From contig NZ_JARUBJ010000002.1 in the NCBI RefSeq assembly GCF_029626145.1, positions 5,181,501-5,245,500 on the forward strand: a DNA stretch of 64,000 bases, read 5' to 3'. Position numbers and translations under genes: made by a program. Below the pieces are notes generated by a model that saw only the letters and a program-made list of their open reading frames with translations, was not told the origin of the DNA and searched no databases. The DNA comes from Micromonospora sp. WMMD961 (GTDB taxonomy: Bacteria; Actinomycetota; Actinomycetes; Mycobacteriales; Micromonosporaceae). Below, piece after piece: positions 10,201 through 20,558 of this stretch. Positions within the stretch are counted from its first letter, which is position 1. Every line of letters begins with the position of its first letter.

Positions 10201-12795
10201 GTCGTAGTTGCCGTCGGCCCGCCGGTAGTGGATCATCGCGGTGTTCTCTTCGACCGGCGGGTCCGGTTCACCGGTGGCCGCCTGCCGACTCGGGTAGACC
10301 ACCGGGTCACCCTGCTTGAGCCAGACCTCCCCGGTAGCGGTGACGTCGATGCTGCGGTCCTGGGCGACGTCCTTGCCACCGTTCTTGTCGACCACCACGA
10401 AACCCACGGACTTCGCGCCCGGCTTCAGCTTCACCCAGGCGAACCGGCCGTAGGAGTCCTCCCCGGCGAACGGCTGCCCCTTGGGCCACTCGGTGACGTA
10501 CGCCGGGTCGATGTCCCCCCAGGCGTACAACCCCCAGTCGTCGTAACCGCCGGCCGGGCGCTGGTAGTGCACCACCGCCCACTCCCGGGACTTGCCCTGC
10601 TCCGGGGTGCCCACGATGGCCGTGGACCGGGCGGTGGCGGTGCGACCCCGACCGTCGCGGACCACCGCCTTGTACTCGACCCGCGTGCCGCCGGCCAGGC
10701 CGGTCAGGTCGTGCTGCACCGTGTACGGCGCGTGGTCGGCGCTGCCCAGCAACGTCCACCGGCCGCCCGCGATCCGGGCGGCGACGGTGACGGTGGCGAG
10801 CGGGTCACCGGTCACCTGGGCGGTGACCGCGGCCCGGGTGGCGACCAGCGCGTCCGGGGCCGGAGTGGTGATGGTGATGCGCGGCGCGGCGGTCGGGCGC
10901 GCGACGGGCGTGCCGGCCCGGTGCACCACCGCCGACAGAGCCGGCACGGTGAGGGTCAGCCGGCCGTCGGCGTTCGCCGTGGCGCGCCCGGTGTCGCCGT
11001 AGATGCCGGTGAAGGTGGCGCCGGCCGACCAGGTGTCCACGGTGACAGTCTGCGCGGTGTCGGCGTTGTTCACCGCCACCACGTACTCGGTCCGTTCGGC
11101 GGGGGCGATCCGGGAGGCGGCGAAGACACCCGGGCCGTCGGCGGCGTACCGGGTGACCTGCACACCGTCGCGCAGCGCCGGGTGCGCCTGGCGCAACCGA
11201 CCCAGCTCGGCGATGGTCCGGTACAGCGGGTGACCGGTGTCGAACTGGTCGCTGGCATGGGTGCGGTCGGTGCCGAGCAGGTCGTCGTCGAGATAGTCGG
11301 GCACCTTCGAGGCGAACATGTCCTGCCGGGCGTCCTTGTCCCCGCCGGGCCCGGTGAAGCCCTGCTCGTCACCGGAGTAGATCACCGGCTGGCCCCGGGT
11401 CAGGAACATCAACTGATGCGCGAGTTGGTCACGGCGCAGGTGACTGGCCGGGTCGGTGCCACCACCGGCCACGAACGACCCGATCCGGCCCATGTCGTGG
11501 TTGCCGAGGAAGGTGGGCAGTCGACCCGCGTCGGTGTCCCGGGCGGCGTAGAGGTCGTCACGGGCGTACACGTCGGCGAGGGACTTCGCCGAACCCGCAC
11601 CGGCGGTGTAACCGCGCGCGGCCTCCTGGAAGGCGAAGTCGAGAGTCGCCGGCAGACCACCCTGCCGGACGTAGCTGGAGCTGATCTCCGGGTCGGCGCT
11701 GTACACCTCGCCGAACATGAAGAAGTCCTTCTTGCCGGCCTTCTCGGCGGCCCGCTCGATGCCCTGGCTGAACTGCGGCCAGAAGTCCATGTTGACGTGC
11801 TTCACGGTGTCCAACCGGAACCCGTCGACGCCGGTGGCGCCGATCCAGTCGCCGTACGCCTTGGTCATCCCCTGGACCACCTCGGGCCGCTCGGTCCACA
11901 GGTCGTCGAGACCGAAGAAGTCGCCGTACTCGCTGTTCTCGCCCGCGAAGGTGGAGTCACCCCGGTTGTGGTACATCGTGACGTCGTTCAGCCAGGCCGG
12001 GACCTTGACGGTCGCGTCCGTCGGATCCAGGAACTTCGGGGTGTACGGGAACGACTCCTTGTCGACCGGCGGGAACGCCCGGGTGCCGTCGGCGTAGTTA
12101 CGGTCCTCGAACGCCCGCCCCTGCGCGTCGGTGTACGGCGAGGCCGCCTTGTCCACGTACGCGTAGGAGCCCTCGGCGTACTTGATGACGTCGGCGGTGT
12201 GATTGACGATCACGTCGAGGTAGACCTTGATGCCGCGCTGGTGGGCGAGCTTCACCAGCCGCTTCATGTCCTCCTTGGTGCCGAAGTGCGGGTCCACCTC
12301 GGTGAAGTCGGTGATCCAGTAACCGTGGTAACCGGCGGAGATGTCGCTGCCGGAAACCTGCACCGGCCGGTTCTTGAAGATCGGGGCGAGCCAGATGGCG
12401 GTGGTGCCCAACCCTTGGATGTAGGCCAACTTGTCGATGACACCCTTGAGGTCACCGCCGTGGTAGAAGCCCTTGTCGGTCGGGTCGAGCCCGGTCCGCA
12501 GCCGGTCACCGGCGAGGCCACCGGAGTCGTTGCGGGGATCACCGTTGGCGAACCGGTCCGGCAGGACGAAGTAGAACTGTTCGGCCCGCGCGACGTCGCC
12601 GCCGGCCTTCAGCAGCGCCTCGGCGGTGGGTTCGTTGCTCCACTGGGCAGCGCCGCCGACGGTGACCGGGGCAGTACCGGACGGGCGAGGGGCGGCAGCG
12701 GCAGTTGGCGGCACGGCCACCGACGTGCCGACGAGCGTCAGGGTGAGCAGGGAGACGAGGGCCAGGGTGGTGCGCGGTATCGGCGAGGGTTTCAT
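7300..12795 (-). CDS. Secreted bifunctional alpha-amylase/pullulanase
   Basis: Exported enzyme of 1831 aa for starch and branched glucans. A Sec signal peptide spans about residues 1-35. The first GH13 catalytic domain shows GFRLDTVKH (nucleophile Asp, near 326), FMFGEVYS (Glu, near 361) and FLGNHDMGR (near 432). Two CBM41-like modules follow, recognisable by VHYQRPAGGYDDWGLYAW (near 745) and IHYRRADGNYDGWGLHVW (near 855). A CBM48-like PSLAVWAPTA segment comes next (near 1095). The second GH13 domain has VDGFRFDLMGHH (near 1425), LYGEGWNF (near 1462) and YVDAHDNEI (near 1594), typical of pullulanases. AGAGGAAGG precedes the ATG. Cleavage of both alpha-1,4 and alpha-1,6 bonds is inferred from the two catalytic domains. 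Confidence 0.92.
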   Translation of the reverse strand: MKPSPIPRTTLALVSLLTLTLVGTSVAVPPTAAAAPRPSGTAPVTVGGAAQWSNEPTAEALLKAGGDVARAEQFYFVLPDRFANGDPRNDSGGLAGDRLRTGLDPTDKGFYHGGDLKGVIDKLAYIQGLGTTAIWLAPIFKNRPVQVSGSDISAGYHGYWITDFTEVDPHFGTKEDMKRLVKLAHQRGIKVYLDVIVNHTADVIKYAEGSYAYVDKAASPYTDAQGRAFEDRNYADGTRAFPPVDKESFPYTPKFLDPTDATVKVPAWLNDVTMYHNRGDSTFAGENSEYGDFFGLDDLWTERPEVVQGMTKAYGDWIGATGVDGFRLDTVKHVNMDFWPQFSQGIERAAEKAGKKDFFMFGEVYSADPEISSSYVRQGGLPATLDFAFQEAARGYTAGAGSAKSLADVYARDDLYAARDTDAGRLPTFLGNHDMGRIGSFVAGGGTDPASHLRRDQLAHQLMFLTRGQPVIYSGDEQGFTGPGGDKDARQDMFASKVPDYLDDDLLGTDRTHASDQFDTGHPLYRTIAELGRLRQAHPALRDGVQVTRYAADGPGVFAASRIAPAERTEYVVAVNNADTAQTVTVDTWSAGATFTGIYGDTGRATANADGRLTLTVPALSAVVHRAGTPVARPTAAPRITITTPAPDALVATRAAVTAQVTGDPLATVTVAARIAGGRWTLLGSADHAPYTVQHDLTGLAGGTRVEYKAVVRDGRGRTATARSTAIVGTPEQGKSREWAVVHYQRPAGGYDDWGLYAWGDIDPAYVTEWPKGQPFAGEDSYGRFAWVKLKPGAKSVGFVVVDKNGGKDVAQDRSIDVTATGEVWLKQGDPVVYPSRQAATGEPDPPVEENTAMIHYRRADGNYDGWGLHVWDGAANPTEWAAPLKPSRTDAFGAVFRVPLAAGATGLNYIIHQGDTKDLPDDQRLDFGSVGREVWLLAATPGRLLPSTATSASGDTDITRQKAHWIDRSTVAWQTPPTDGKTYALVVAPEGGVGVADGELTGAYTTLPLRAQRNGLTEAQRERFPHLWSYRSFALDRGDLAAVPAALRGQVLVTERDASGALLAATGVQLPGVLDDVYSRATDATLGPTFAGRTPSLAVWAPTARTVTLQLFDSPTATPKAVSMRRDDRTGVWSARGDRSWTGKYYRYQVRAWQPAAQKMVTASVTDPYSVALAADSTHSLLVDLDDAALAPAGWRTLRKPAPVPPAKAQISELSVRDFSIADETVPAQRRGTYLAFTDPKTAGMTHLTALGDAGVTHLHLLPAFDFATIPEKRADQRQPACDLAALPPDSAEQQKCVAAVADTDGYNWGYDPLHYTVPEGGYAVDPAGAARTTEFRRMVAGVNDAGLRVVMDVVYNHTSAAGTDARSVLDQVVPGYYHRLLDDGSVANSTCCANTAPEHAMMGKLVVDSLVTWARQYKVDGFRFDLMGHHPKANILAVRRALDRLTVARDGVDGKAIMLYGEGWNFGEVAGDARFVQATQANMAGTGVGTFNDRLRDAVRGGGPFDSNPGAQGFASGLYTDPNGDEVNGSPAEQKARLLRAHDLIKVGLVGNLRGYRFTDTTGRQVTGDQVDYNGSPAGYTSAPGEAVTYVDAHDNEILYDALAYKLPQATSPTDRSRMQVLALGTVVLGQGTGFVTAGTERLRSKSLDRNSYNSGDWFNQIRWGCERGNGFGVGLPPAPDNEDKWPYAKPLLADPTLVPDCAAINTTDARYAELLRIRASSPVFGLDTAEQVQRRVAFPLSGEQETPGVLTMTLDARGLGGRWTSVTVVFNATPKTATQTLTGLRGADVALHPVLVDSADPVLRTASFDRAAGTFTVPARSVAVFVQR

Positions 12796-12849
12796 CGACG
12801 CCTTCCTCTGGTCGCGGATGGCCGCACGCTAACCCTCGCCGAAACATTC

Positions 12850-12863
12850 TGCAATGACTTGCA
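12850..12863. promoter_or_regulatory. Putative maltose-regulator (LacI-type) operator
   Basis: The 14-bp dyad TGCAATGACTTGCA (5-bp arms, 4-bp spacer) lies 54 bp upstream of the amylopullulanase start. Streptomyces amylase promoters carry TTGCA-based MalR operators, and this resembles them. The regulator gene is not in the window. Confidence 0.5.
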
Positions 12864-12902
12864 AACATGGTCGCAACAGAGCATGTCTTTGCGGAAGCGC
12901 CG

Positions 12903-13598
12903 TCAGAAGCCGCCGCAGCGCACCTCGTCCACCGTGCACACCCTCGGCGTACTGGACGCCCGCTCCATGTGGAACCGCAACGACACCGACCCGCCGGGAC
13001 GCACGTCCACCCCACTGACGTACGTGAAACCGCTGCCGGACTGCCGGATCGTTCCCTGTGGAACGCCCTCCACCCAGGCGGTCACGAGCCGCCCACCGGA
13101 GAACTCCAACCGCACCGTCCAACCACGGCCCTGGGCCGACGCGTTGACCATCGACACCTCGCCGATGAAACCGCCGTCGAAACTCTGCACCACCCGGTAC
13201 CGCCCGGTGACCGCCGGCTGCCCCTGCGGAGCACGGCTCGGCGACCGCGACGCCACCGGCCCACCGGTCGGGCTGACCGGCGGGGCGACCGACGGCGACC
13301 GCGAACCGGCCACGGCACTCGGCGGCAACCCGCTGGCGCGCCCGGACAACCCCGGCAACACCGGCGCCGGCGACGCCACCGGCGTGGATCGACTCGGCGG
13401 CGCCTCCGCCGACGGCAACGGCAACGCCGGCGGTGCCGACGCCCCGTCCGGTGCCGGACTACGCCCTCGGTACGTGCCCAGGACCATGAAGAGCAGGACC
13501 ACCATCACGACGACACCTGCACCCACCACGACCCAGGGCGACGACACGATCGCGGCCGGACCGGGCGACAGTCGCCGGGCGCGACGCATGGCGGACAT
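12903..13598 (-). CDS. Membrane-anchored CBM2-like protein (paralogue A)
   Basis: 231 aa. A short basic N-terminus is followed by one membrane segment (about residues 19-42), a Ser/Pro/Ala-rich linker to about 125, and a roughly 100-aa domain. That domain begins VTGRYRVVQSFDGGFIGEV and resembles family 2 carbohydrate-binding modules (tRYxV..sWdGGF..eVxvxN, then a GW strand and a PGGSVSLRF strand). It ends with a CTVDEVRC pair, possibly a disulfide. GGGAGG precedes the ATG. The topology suggests a domain displayed outside the membrane. Glycan binding is inferred from fold resemblance and the neighbouring amylopullulanase. Confidence 0.7.
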   Translation of the reverse strand: MSAMRRARRLSPGPAAIVSSPWVVVGAGVVVMVVLLFMVLGTYRGRSPAPDGASAPPALPLPSAEAPPSRSTPVASPAPVLPGLSGRASGLPPSAVAGSRSPSVAPPVSPTGGPVASRSPSRAPQGQPAVTGRYRVVQSFDGGFIGEVSMVNASAQGRGWTVRLEFSGGRLVTAWVEGVPQGTIRQSGSGFTYVSGVDVRPGGSVSLRFHMERASSTPRVCTVDEVRCGGF

Positions 13599-13678
13599 GA
13601 ACCTCCCTCAGCGGATCGTCCGGGCAGCGTAGCGATCAGCGGCCGGCCCGGAAAGCGCCGACACCGCCCCACTCCCGC

Positions 13679-14359
13679 TCAGCCAAGCCGACAGTCGACC
13701 CCGTTGATGGTGCAGCGAAGCGGCCGTTCCGCCGACTCCCCCCACCCGACGCGCAACCGCACCGTCCGCGACGCACCCGGCTCCAGCGAACGCGTCCCCC
13801 GCAACACGAACTCGCCGTTCCCGCGCCCGCGCATCGAGATCCCCGAATCGTCGCTGAGGCGCAACGCCCAGAGGTCGTCGTCGAACGTCAACTCCACCGA
13901 CCAGTCCACCGACCGGCTCGTCTCGTTGGCGATCGACAACACCGCCGCGTCACCGTCCCAGCCGTTCGTGCCGACCTGGTAGCGGGCGGTGACCGTGGCA
14001 ACCGCCGACGGCGTCGACACCAGTGGAGCGCCCGTCCGCGCCGGCGTCGGAGAGCCGGTCACGGTGGCCCGTGGCGACGGCGCCCGACTGCTGCGCGACG
14101 GCCGAGGCGACACCGAACGCCGCTCCACGCCGGCCGGAGTCGGCCCACCCGTCGCGGACGCGGCAGCCGGCACCGTCGGCAGGTACACCGGAGGGGCCCC
14201 TTGCGGTACGGACTCCCGCTCCCTCGTCCGGAACGACAACAGAGCGACCACCAGCAGCACCACCAGCGCGCACACACCGAGCAGCACCACGATCCACGGC
14301 ACCGATGCCAACATTCGAGCCGCCCGCGCCCCTGCCGCACCATCCGGCCGCACCGCCAT
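13679..14359 (-). CDS. Membrane-anchored CBM2-like protein (paralogue B)
   Basis: 226 aa with the same plan as its downstream neighbour: one membrane helix (WIVVLLGVCALVVLLVVALL), a Ser/Pro/Thr linker, a C-terminal domain starting VTARYQVGTNGWDGDAAV, and a closing CTINGVDC that matches CTVDEVRC in paralogue A. I chose the ATG at 14359 (MAVRPDG) because GGGGAGA precedes it; the frame is open 33 codons further upstream without such a site. It lies 80 bp upstream of paralogue A on the same strand. Function is unknown. Confidence 0.68.
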   Translation of the reverse strand: MAVRPDGAAGARAARMLASVPWIVVLLGVCALVVLLVVALLSFRTRERESVPQGAPPVYLPTVPAAASATGGPTPAGVERRSVSPRPSRSSRAPSPRATVTGSPTPARTGAPLVSTPSAVATVTARYQVGTNGWDGDAAVLSIANETSRSVDWSVELTFDDDLWALRLSDDSGISMRGRGNGEFVLRGTRSLEPGASRTVRLRVGWGESAERPLRCTINGVDCRLG

Positions 14360-14494
14360 CAGGTCTCCCCTCGTCCCCACCGACGCGACAGCGTAGCCAG
14401 CACGGTCCCGCTCGGAAATCGGGCGGGTACCGATCGAGCCGACCAGCCGACGCACCACGGAAAACGGCCCGACCTGGCGGACGGTCCCGCTCGA

Positions 14495-14890
14495 TCAGCC
14501 CGTCCGGACGACGGTACAGATGACCGGCCCCTCGTCCGACATCCGCAGCAGGTAACGATACCGCTCCCCCGGCACCACCTGCCCCTGGCTGTCCAGGAAC
14601 TCCCACTTCACCGCGACCATCGTCAACAGCGCGGACACCGGCTGCACATCCTCGATCCGGGCGTGCGCCGCGATCAACTCACGGTCCTGGTAGTCCGGTG
14701 CGGCACCCACGAAGGACAACGCCACCGCCGCCGGTGACGTGAACGAGAAGCTGTACGTGTCGGCCACCACCAAACCCGGGAGCGCGTAACAGCCCGCGAT
14801 GGCCGGCAGGTCACCGCAGGTCAGCGCCACGCCGTACCGGTCGAAGAAGTCGGCCAGCGTGTCGAGATCCGTGGAGGCGTTCACGGCCAC
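14495..14890 (-). CDS. SnoaL/NTF2-like small protein
   Basis: 131 aa. The sequence LADFFDRYGVALTCGDLPAIAGCYALPGLVV, later LTMVAVKWEFLDSQG and YRYLLRMSDEGPVICTVV, follows the alpha/beta cone pattern of SnoaL-like proteins. Such proteins bind small ligands or act as polyketide cyclases, isomerases or immunity-like partners. No catalytic assignment is possible from this sequence. GTG at 14890 is the longest start; a second GTG lies two codons in. Same strand as the CBM2-like genes. Confidence 0.65.
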   Translation of the reverse strand: MAVNASTDLDTLADFFDRYGVALTCGDLPAIAGCYALPGLVVADTYSFSFTSPAAVALSFVGAAPDYQDRELIAAHARIEDVQPVSALLTMVAVKWEFLDSQGQVVPGERYRYLLRMSDEGPVICTVVRTG

Positions 14891-14921
14891 AGCAATTGCC
14901 GGTCACCACCCAGGTCAAACC

Positions 14922-15707
14922 TCAACGCGGCGGCACCCGTACCTCGATCTCCGAGCCCAGCCGGGCATCGGCGGCCAGACCCAGGTCGTCCCCGCTCCAG
15001 AACCGCCCCGGGTCGTACCAGTTAGGACGCCGGCCCGCCGGCAGCAACCCCATCGCCTCGTAGGTCACCGCCACCACCTCGGCGCAGTACGCCGTCTCCA
15101 GCGCCCGGTCCCGCTCCCCCGCCGATCCGGCCGGGCTCGCGGGCCTGGTGGAGTCCGCGGTGCCGTTCGCGTCGGGGGAGCTGGTGGGGATCGGCCGCGG
15201 TGCCAGCGCCGGCCAGCCGGGGCGCGGCAGCGCGGGCAGCCTGATCGGGCGCGCCAGGGCGGACAGCCGGCCGGGGCGCGGCAGCGCCGGCACCCGACCA
15301 CGCACCCACCGCCACGCCAACTGAGCGGTGGACGGGAACGGGGTGCCGTCCAACCGGGCGATGGTCCGCAGCACCGCCCGCTCCATCTCACCGTCGGCCG
15401 GCGGATCGAGCTGCCGCAGCCAGGCCCGCTGCCCGTACCTGTTGGCCCAGACGCACACCGCGTCCCGCAGGTCGTGCAACTGGACGCCCCGCTGGTGGGT
15501 GCCCGACCACAGATCCGGCAACGACCTGCCCAACTCCGCATGCCACATCAACGGCGGCATGTCGTCCAGCACCACCGCCATGCCAACGTGGTTGACCGGG
15601 CTGTTGGTGGTGAACTGGATCGCCCGGTCCGGCACGCTGCGACCCCGGAACACCCACACGTCGCCGGTGCGGGTCAACTCGACGGCCTCATCCAGGCTGA
15701 TGCTCAT
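14922..15707 (-). CDS. Permuted papain-fold (YiiX/NlpC-like) protein
   Basis: 261 aa. The N-terminus has GDVWVFRGRS and then NHVGMAV, giving a probable catalytic His. The C-terminal part has AYCAEVVAVTYEAMGLLP, giving a probable catalytic Cys. The His-before-Cys order is that of circularly permuted NlpC/P60 (YiiX/YebB) hydrolases. The two halves are separated by a Pro/Arg-rich low-complexity stretch (about residues 135-200). No signal peptide is visible, so it may act on an intracellular lipid or amide. The ATG at 15707 sits next to a bidirectional -10 region and could be leaderless. Confidence 0.65.
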   Translation of the reverse strand: MSISLDEAVELTRTGDVWVFRGRSVPDRAIQFTTNSPVNHVGMAVVLDDMPPLMWHAELGRSLPDLWSGTHQRGVQLHDLRDAVCVWANRYGQRAWLRQLDPPADGEMERAVLRTIARLDGTPFPSTAQLAWRWVRGRVPALPRPGRLSALARPIRLPALPRPGWPALAPRPIPTSSPDANGTADSTRPASPAGSAGERDRALETAYCAEVVAVTYEAMGLLPAGRRPNWYDPGRFWSGDDLGLAADARLGSEIEVRVPPR

Positions 15708-15714
15708 GAGGGTC

Positions 15715-15721
15715 TAGCCTA
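15715..15721. promoter_or_regulatory. Overlapping divergent -10 hexamers
   Basis: CTAGCCTAG gives TAGCCT on the plus strand (15715-15720) and TAGGCT on the minus strand (15721-15716). The divergent start codons lie at 15727 and 15707, about where transcription would begin, so both messages could be leaderless. Confidence 0.5.
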
Positions 15722-15726
15722 GGCCG

Positions 15727-15915
15727 ATGGCGCAACGAATGCGGTGGTGGAAGGTTCTCGGGTTGGCCGGCCTCGCCGGCGTCGCAGCCTCCGGTGTGGT
15801 CATCGCGCGGGCAGAGCGGCGCCGGCGCGCGTACACCCCGGAGGAGATCCGGCAGCGGCTGCTGGAGCGGCACGCCCAGGCCGGCGACACCGCGAAGCCG
15901 ACCGATCCCGCCTGA
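15727..15915 (+). CDS. Small single-pass membrane protein
   Basis: 62 aa: RWWKVLGLAGLAGVAASGVVIARAERRRRAY gives one short hydrophobic segment (about residues 9-27) followed by a positive patch. A helical tail EEIRQRLLERH comes next. I recognise this as a common type of actinobacterial small conserved membrane protein without known function. The start has no Shine-Dalgarno but fits leaderless transcription from the -10 at 15715. Confidence 0.6.
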   Translation: MAQRMRWWKVLGLAGLAGVAASGVVIARAERRRRAYTPEEIRQRLLERHAQAGDTAKPTDPA

Positions 15916-15965
15916 CCATCCGCCACGACGCTCCCGGGTGGACAGTTGCCCGGTGCCGCCCACCT

Positions 15966-16041
15966 ATGATCGCGCTCGAACATTGTTGTAGTGGCCTCGT
16001 TCCCCGATGAGACCCCTACTTCCTTGTTCGAGCACGATCTT
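15966..16041. repeat. Long palindromic element (a)
   Basis: An imperfect dyad of about 76 bp. The left arm starts GATCGCGCTCGAACA and the right arm is its near complement TGTTCGAGCACGATC. Inner GTAG/CTAC blocks also pair. It lies between two converging genes and resembles the elements at 50785 and 58965. Confidence 0.6.
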
Positions 16042-16060
16042 GGTTGCCGGCCCGCCCGGG

Positions 16061-16088
16061 CCGGCCTGTCCCGGCCGGGACAGGCCGG
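16061..16088. terminator. Hairpin downstream of dedA remnant
   Basis: A perfect 12-bp stem (CCGGCCTGTCCC with its complement) and GGCC loop, 10 bp beyond the dedA stop codon on the minus strand. Confidence 0.75.
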
Positions 16089-16097
16089 ACGGGAGGA

Positions 16098-16748
16098 TCA
16101 GGTGTCCGCGCGGACCATCTCGGGGTCGGGCGTCGGCTCGACGGCCTCGATCCGGTGGGCTCGTCGGCGTAGCCACCACGTGCTGGCGAGGCCGGCCACC
16201 ACCGCGAGGGCCAACCCGGCCCAGGAGATGTCCTTGAGCCAATGCTCGGCCGCCCGGCCCACCGTGAACAGCAGGTACGTGGTGCCGAACGCCCAGACCA
16301 GCCCGCCGGCCGCGTTCGCCAGCAGGAAGCGGCGGTACGGGACGTGCAGCGCTCCGGCGAGCGGCCCGGCCAGGATCCGCAGGAGTGCCACGAACCTACC
16401 GAAGAACACGGCCCAGACGCCGTACCGGGCGAAGCTCTGCTCGGCGCGGGCGAGTTGGGCGGGGCCGAGATGGCGGGGGAAGCGCCGGCCCAGTCGGGCG
16501 AGCAGTGGACGCCCACCCCGGCGGCCGACCGCTTACCCGATGGAGTCGCCCAGTATCGCGCCGGTGGCGGCGGCGGTGGCCACCCACTCGGGTTCCACCA
16601 CTCCGGTGGCGGCGAGCAGGGCGGAGCTGACCAGGACGATCTCGCCCGGCAGTGGGACGCCCATGCTCTCCACGCCGATCACCCCGCCGACCAGCAGGTA
16701 AACGGCGATCGGCGGCAACGCCACGAGCCAGTGCTGGACATCGAACAC
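16098..16748 (-). pseudogene. dedA-family membrane protein interrupted by an in-frame TAA
   Basis: The N-terminal part (GTG 16748) reads VFDVQHWLVALPPIAVYLL to GAILGDSIG, then meets TAA at 16533-16535. Translation in the same frame continues AVGRRGGRPLLARLG through ARYGVWAVFFGRFVALL, PLAGALHVPYRRFL and a last membrane helix, to a normal stop at 16098. Intact DedA proteins have a Tyr after GDSIG, so a single TAC-to-TAA change explains the break. DedA proteins are flippase-like membrane proteins. About 70 N-terminal residues could be made. A sequencing error is the main alternative. Confidence 0.8.
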
Positions 16749-17037
16749 TGTTGACCCCTTCTTCGGCCGGCCTCGAACCCTACCCGGGCGGCTTGTCTGG
16801 CCGGCGTCACCGCGGCAGGGGACATCGAGGCCCCACGCACGCCCCGTACCCGTCCTAGGAGGCTAGGGATGGTGGTGGGCGGCGGCGGACGGGCCGGGTT
16901 GCGCAACTAGCAAGACGGACGTACGGTTTTGTTGAGCGCGGAATCGGCGGTAAGTGTCACCTAACCTCGGCGGCACCCCGACCGGTGCGACAGACTGCTC
17001 AGGACTACTCACGGTCGCTGGTGTGAAGGAGTACGAC
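16749..17037 (+). promoter_or_regulatory. acnA upstream region
   Basis: 289 bp without a convincing gene. It holds the AcnR-like palindrome at 16912-16929. Downstream of this is TTGAGC (from 16932) with TAAGTG about 17 bp further, a possible -35/-10 pair. If correct, the operator would abut the -35 box. The ribosome site GAAGGAG lies at 17026-17032. Confidence 0.45.
16912..16929. promoter_or_regulatory. Putative AcnR operator upstream of acnA
   Basis: AAGACGGACGTACGGTTT matches the palindrome AAGCCGTACGTACGGTTT in front of the acnR-like gene (36107-36124) at 16 of 18 positions. It lies 108 bp upstream of the acnA start. Corynebacterium AcnR is known to repress aconitase; the link here is inferred. 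Confidence 0.6.
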
Positions 17038-19875
<2,838 letters not shown>

Positions 19876-19894
19876 TCGCGTACGACTGGTCGAG

Positions 19895-19922
19895 GGCCGC
19901 TTCCGCTTCGGCGGGAGCGGCC
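19895..19922. terminator. acnA terminator with TTCG tetraloop
   Basis: A 12-bp stem with one G-T pair (GGCCGCTTCCGC with GCGGGAGCGGCC) closed by TTCG, 20 bp after the acnA stop. It also faces the converging gene at 19953. Confidence 0.85.
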
Positions 19923-19952
19923 TTCGCCGTGCACGCCGAGGAAGGCTCGCGG

Positions 19953-20426
19953 TCAGAGAGCCTGGAGCCGCTCGTCTATCGCCGCATCCACCTGCTGGAC
20001 CTCGTAGCCACGTAACCGCCGCCGCAGACTGGCCGTCCGCAGCACGTCTCGCGCGGCAGCCCGTGACACAGCGCTGTCGGCGGCCAGAGCCCCATCGACC
20101 TCGGCGAAGAGACTCTCGACCTGACGCATGTCATAACCGCGCAGAGTTACCACGAACGGCAACGGTGTGGTGGCAACTGGTCGCGCCGGTTCGCTCCAGG
20201 TGCCCGGGAGCGCGAGCGCAGCCAGCCGCTGGGCTATCGCCGCATCCACGTCCCGGGGGGCGTAACCCCGTATCCGCCGCCGCAGGGTGGTCGTCCAAAG
20301 CGCGTCCCGCGCGCCGGCCCGCAACACAGCGCTGTCAGCGGCCAGAGCCCCATCAACCTCGGCGAAGAGACTCTCGACCTGACGCATGTCGTAACCGCGC
20401 AGGGTAACGACGAACGGCAACGCCAC
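19953..20426 (-). CDS. DivIVA-motif protein with internal duplication
   Basis: 157 aa made of two near-identical halves. PFVVTLRGYDMRQVESLF continues AEVDGALAADSAV in both, each followed by a variant block ending LRR-RGY-xx-VDAAI. The repeated RGYxxxxVD core is the short DivI1A/DivIVA motif, so four motif copies are present. At DNA level the two blocks of about 95 bp differ at only a few bases, indicating recent duplication or gene conversion. Full DivIVA proteins have long coiled coils, absent here. GTG start. Function is unknown. Confidence 0.7.
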   Translation of the reverse strand: MALPFVVTLRGYDMRQVESLFAEVDGALAADSAVLRAGARDALWTTTLRRRIRGYAPRDVDAAIAQRLAALALPGTWSEPARPVATTPLPFVVTLRGYDMRQVESLFAEVDGALAADSAVSRAAARDVLRTASLRRRLRGYEVQQVDAAIDERLQAL

Positions 20427-20558
20427 GCGGCCACCATATCGGTCGCCAGTCGCTTCGACGGGCTAGGCGACAGGCGGGAGGGTGCCTGCGTCGTTCCCGG
20501 GTCGTTCCTCGTGCCGCGCCCCGCCACGGGCTAACCTCTTAGCTACGGAGGTGTCACG

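Noticed and set aside
7411..13632. A very long open frame on the plus strand antisense to the amylopullulanase
   Set aside because: It mirrors codon bias of the minus-strand gene; its Arg/Gly/Val-rich translation has no domain, while the minus strand has two full GH13 domains.
16912..16929. Reading the acnA palindrome as an iron-regulator (DtxR/IdeR) box
   Set aside because: It lacks the IdeR-type consensus, while a near-identical site sits at the acnR-like gene.
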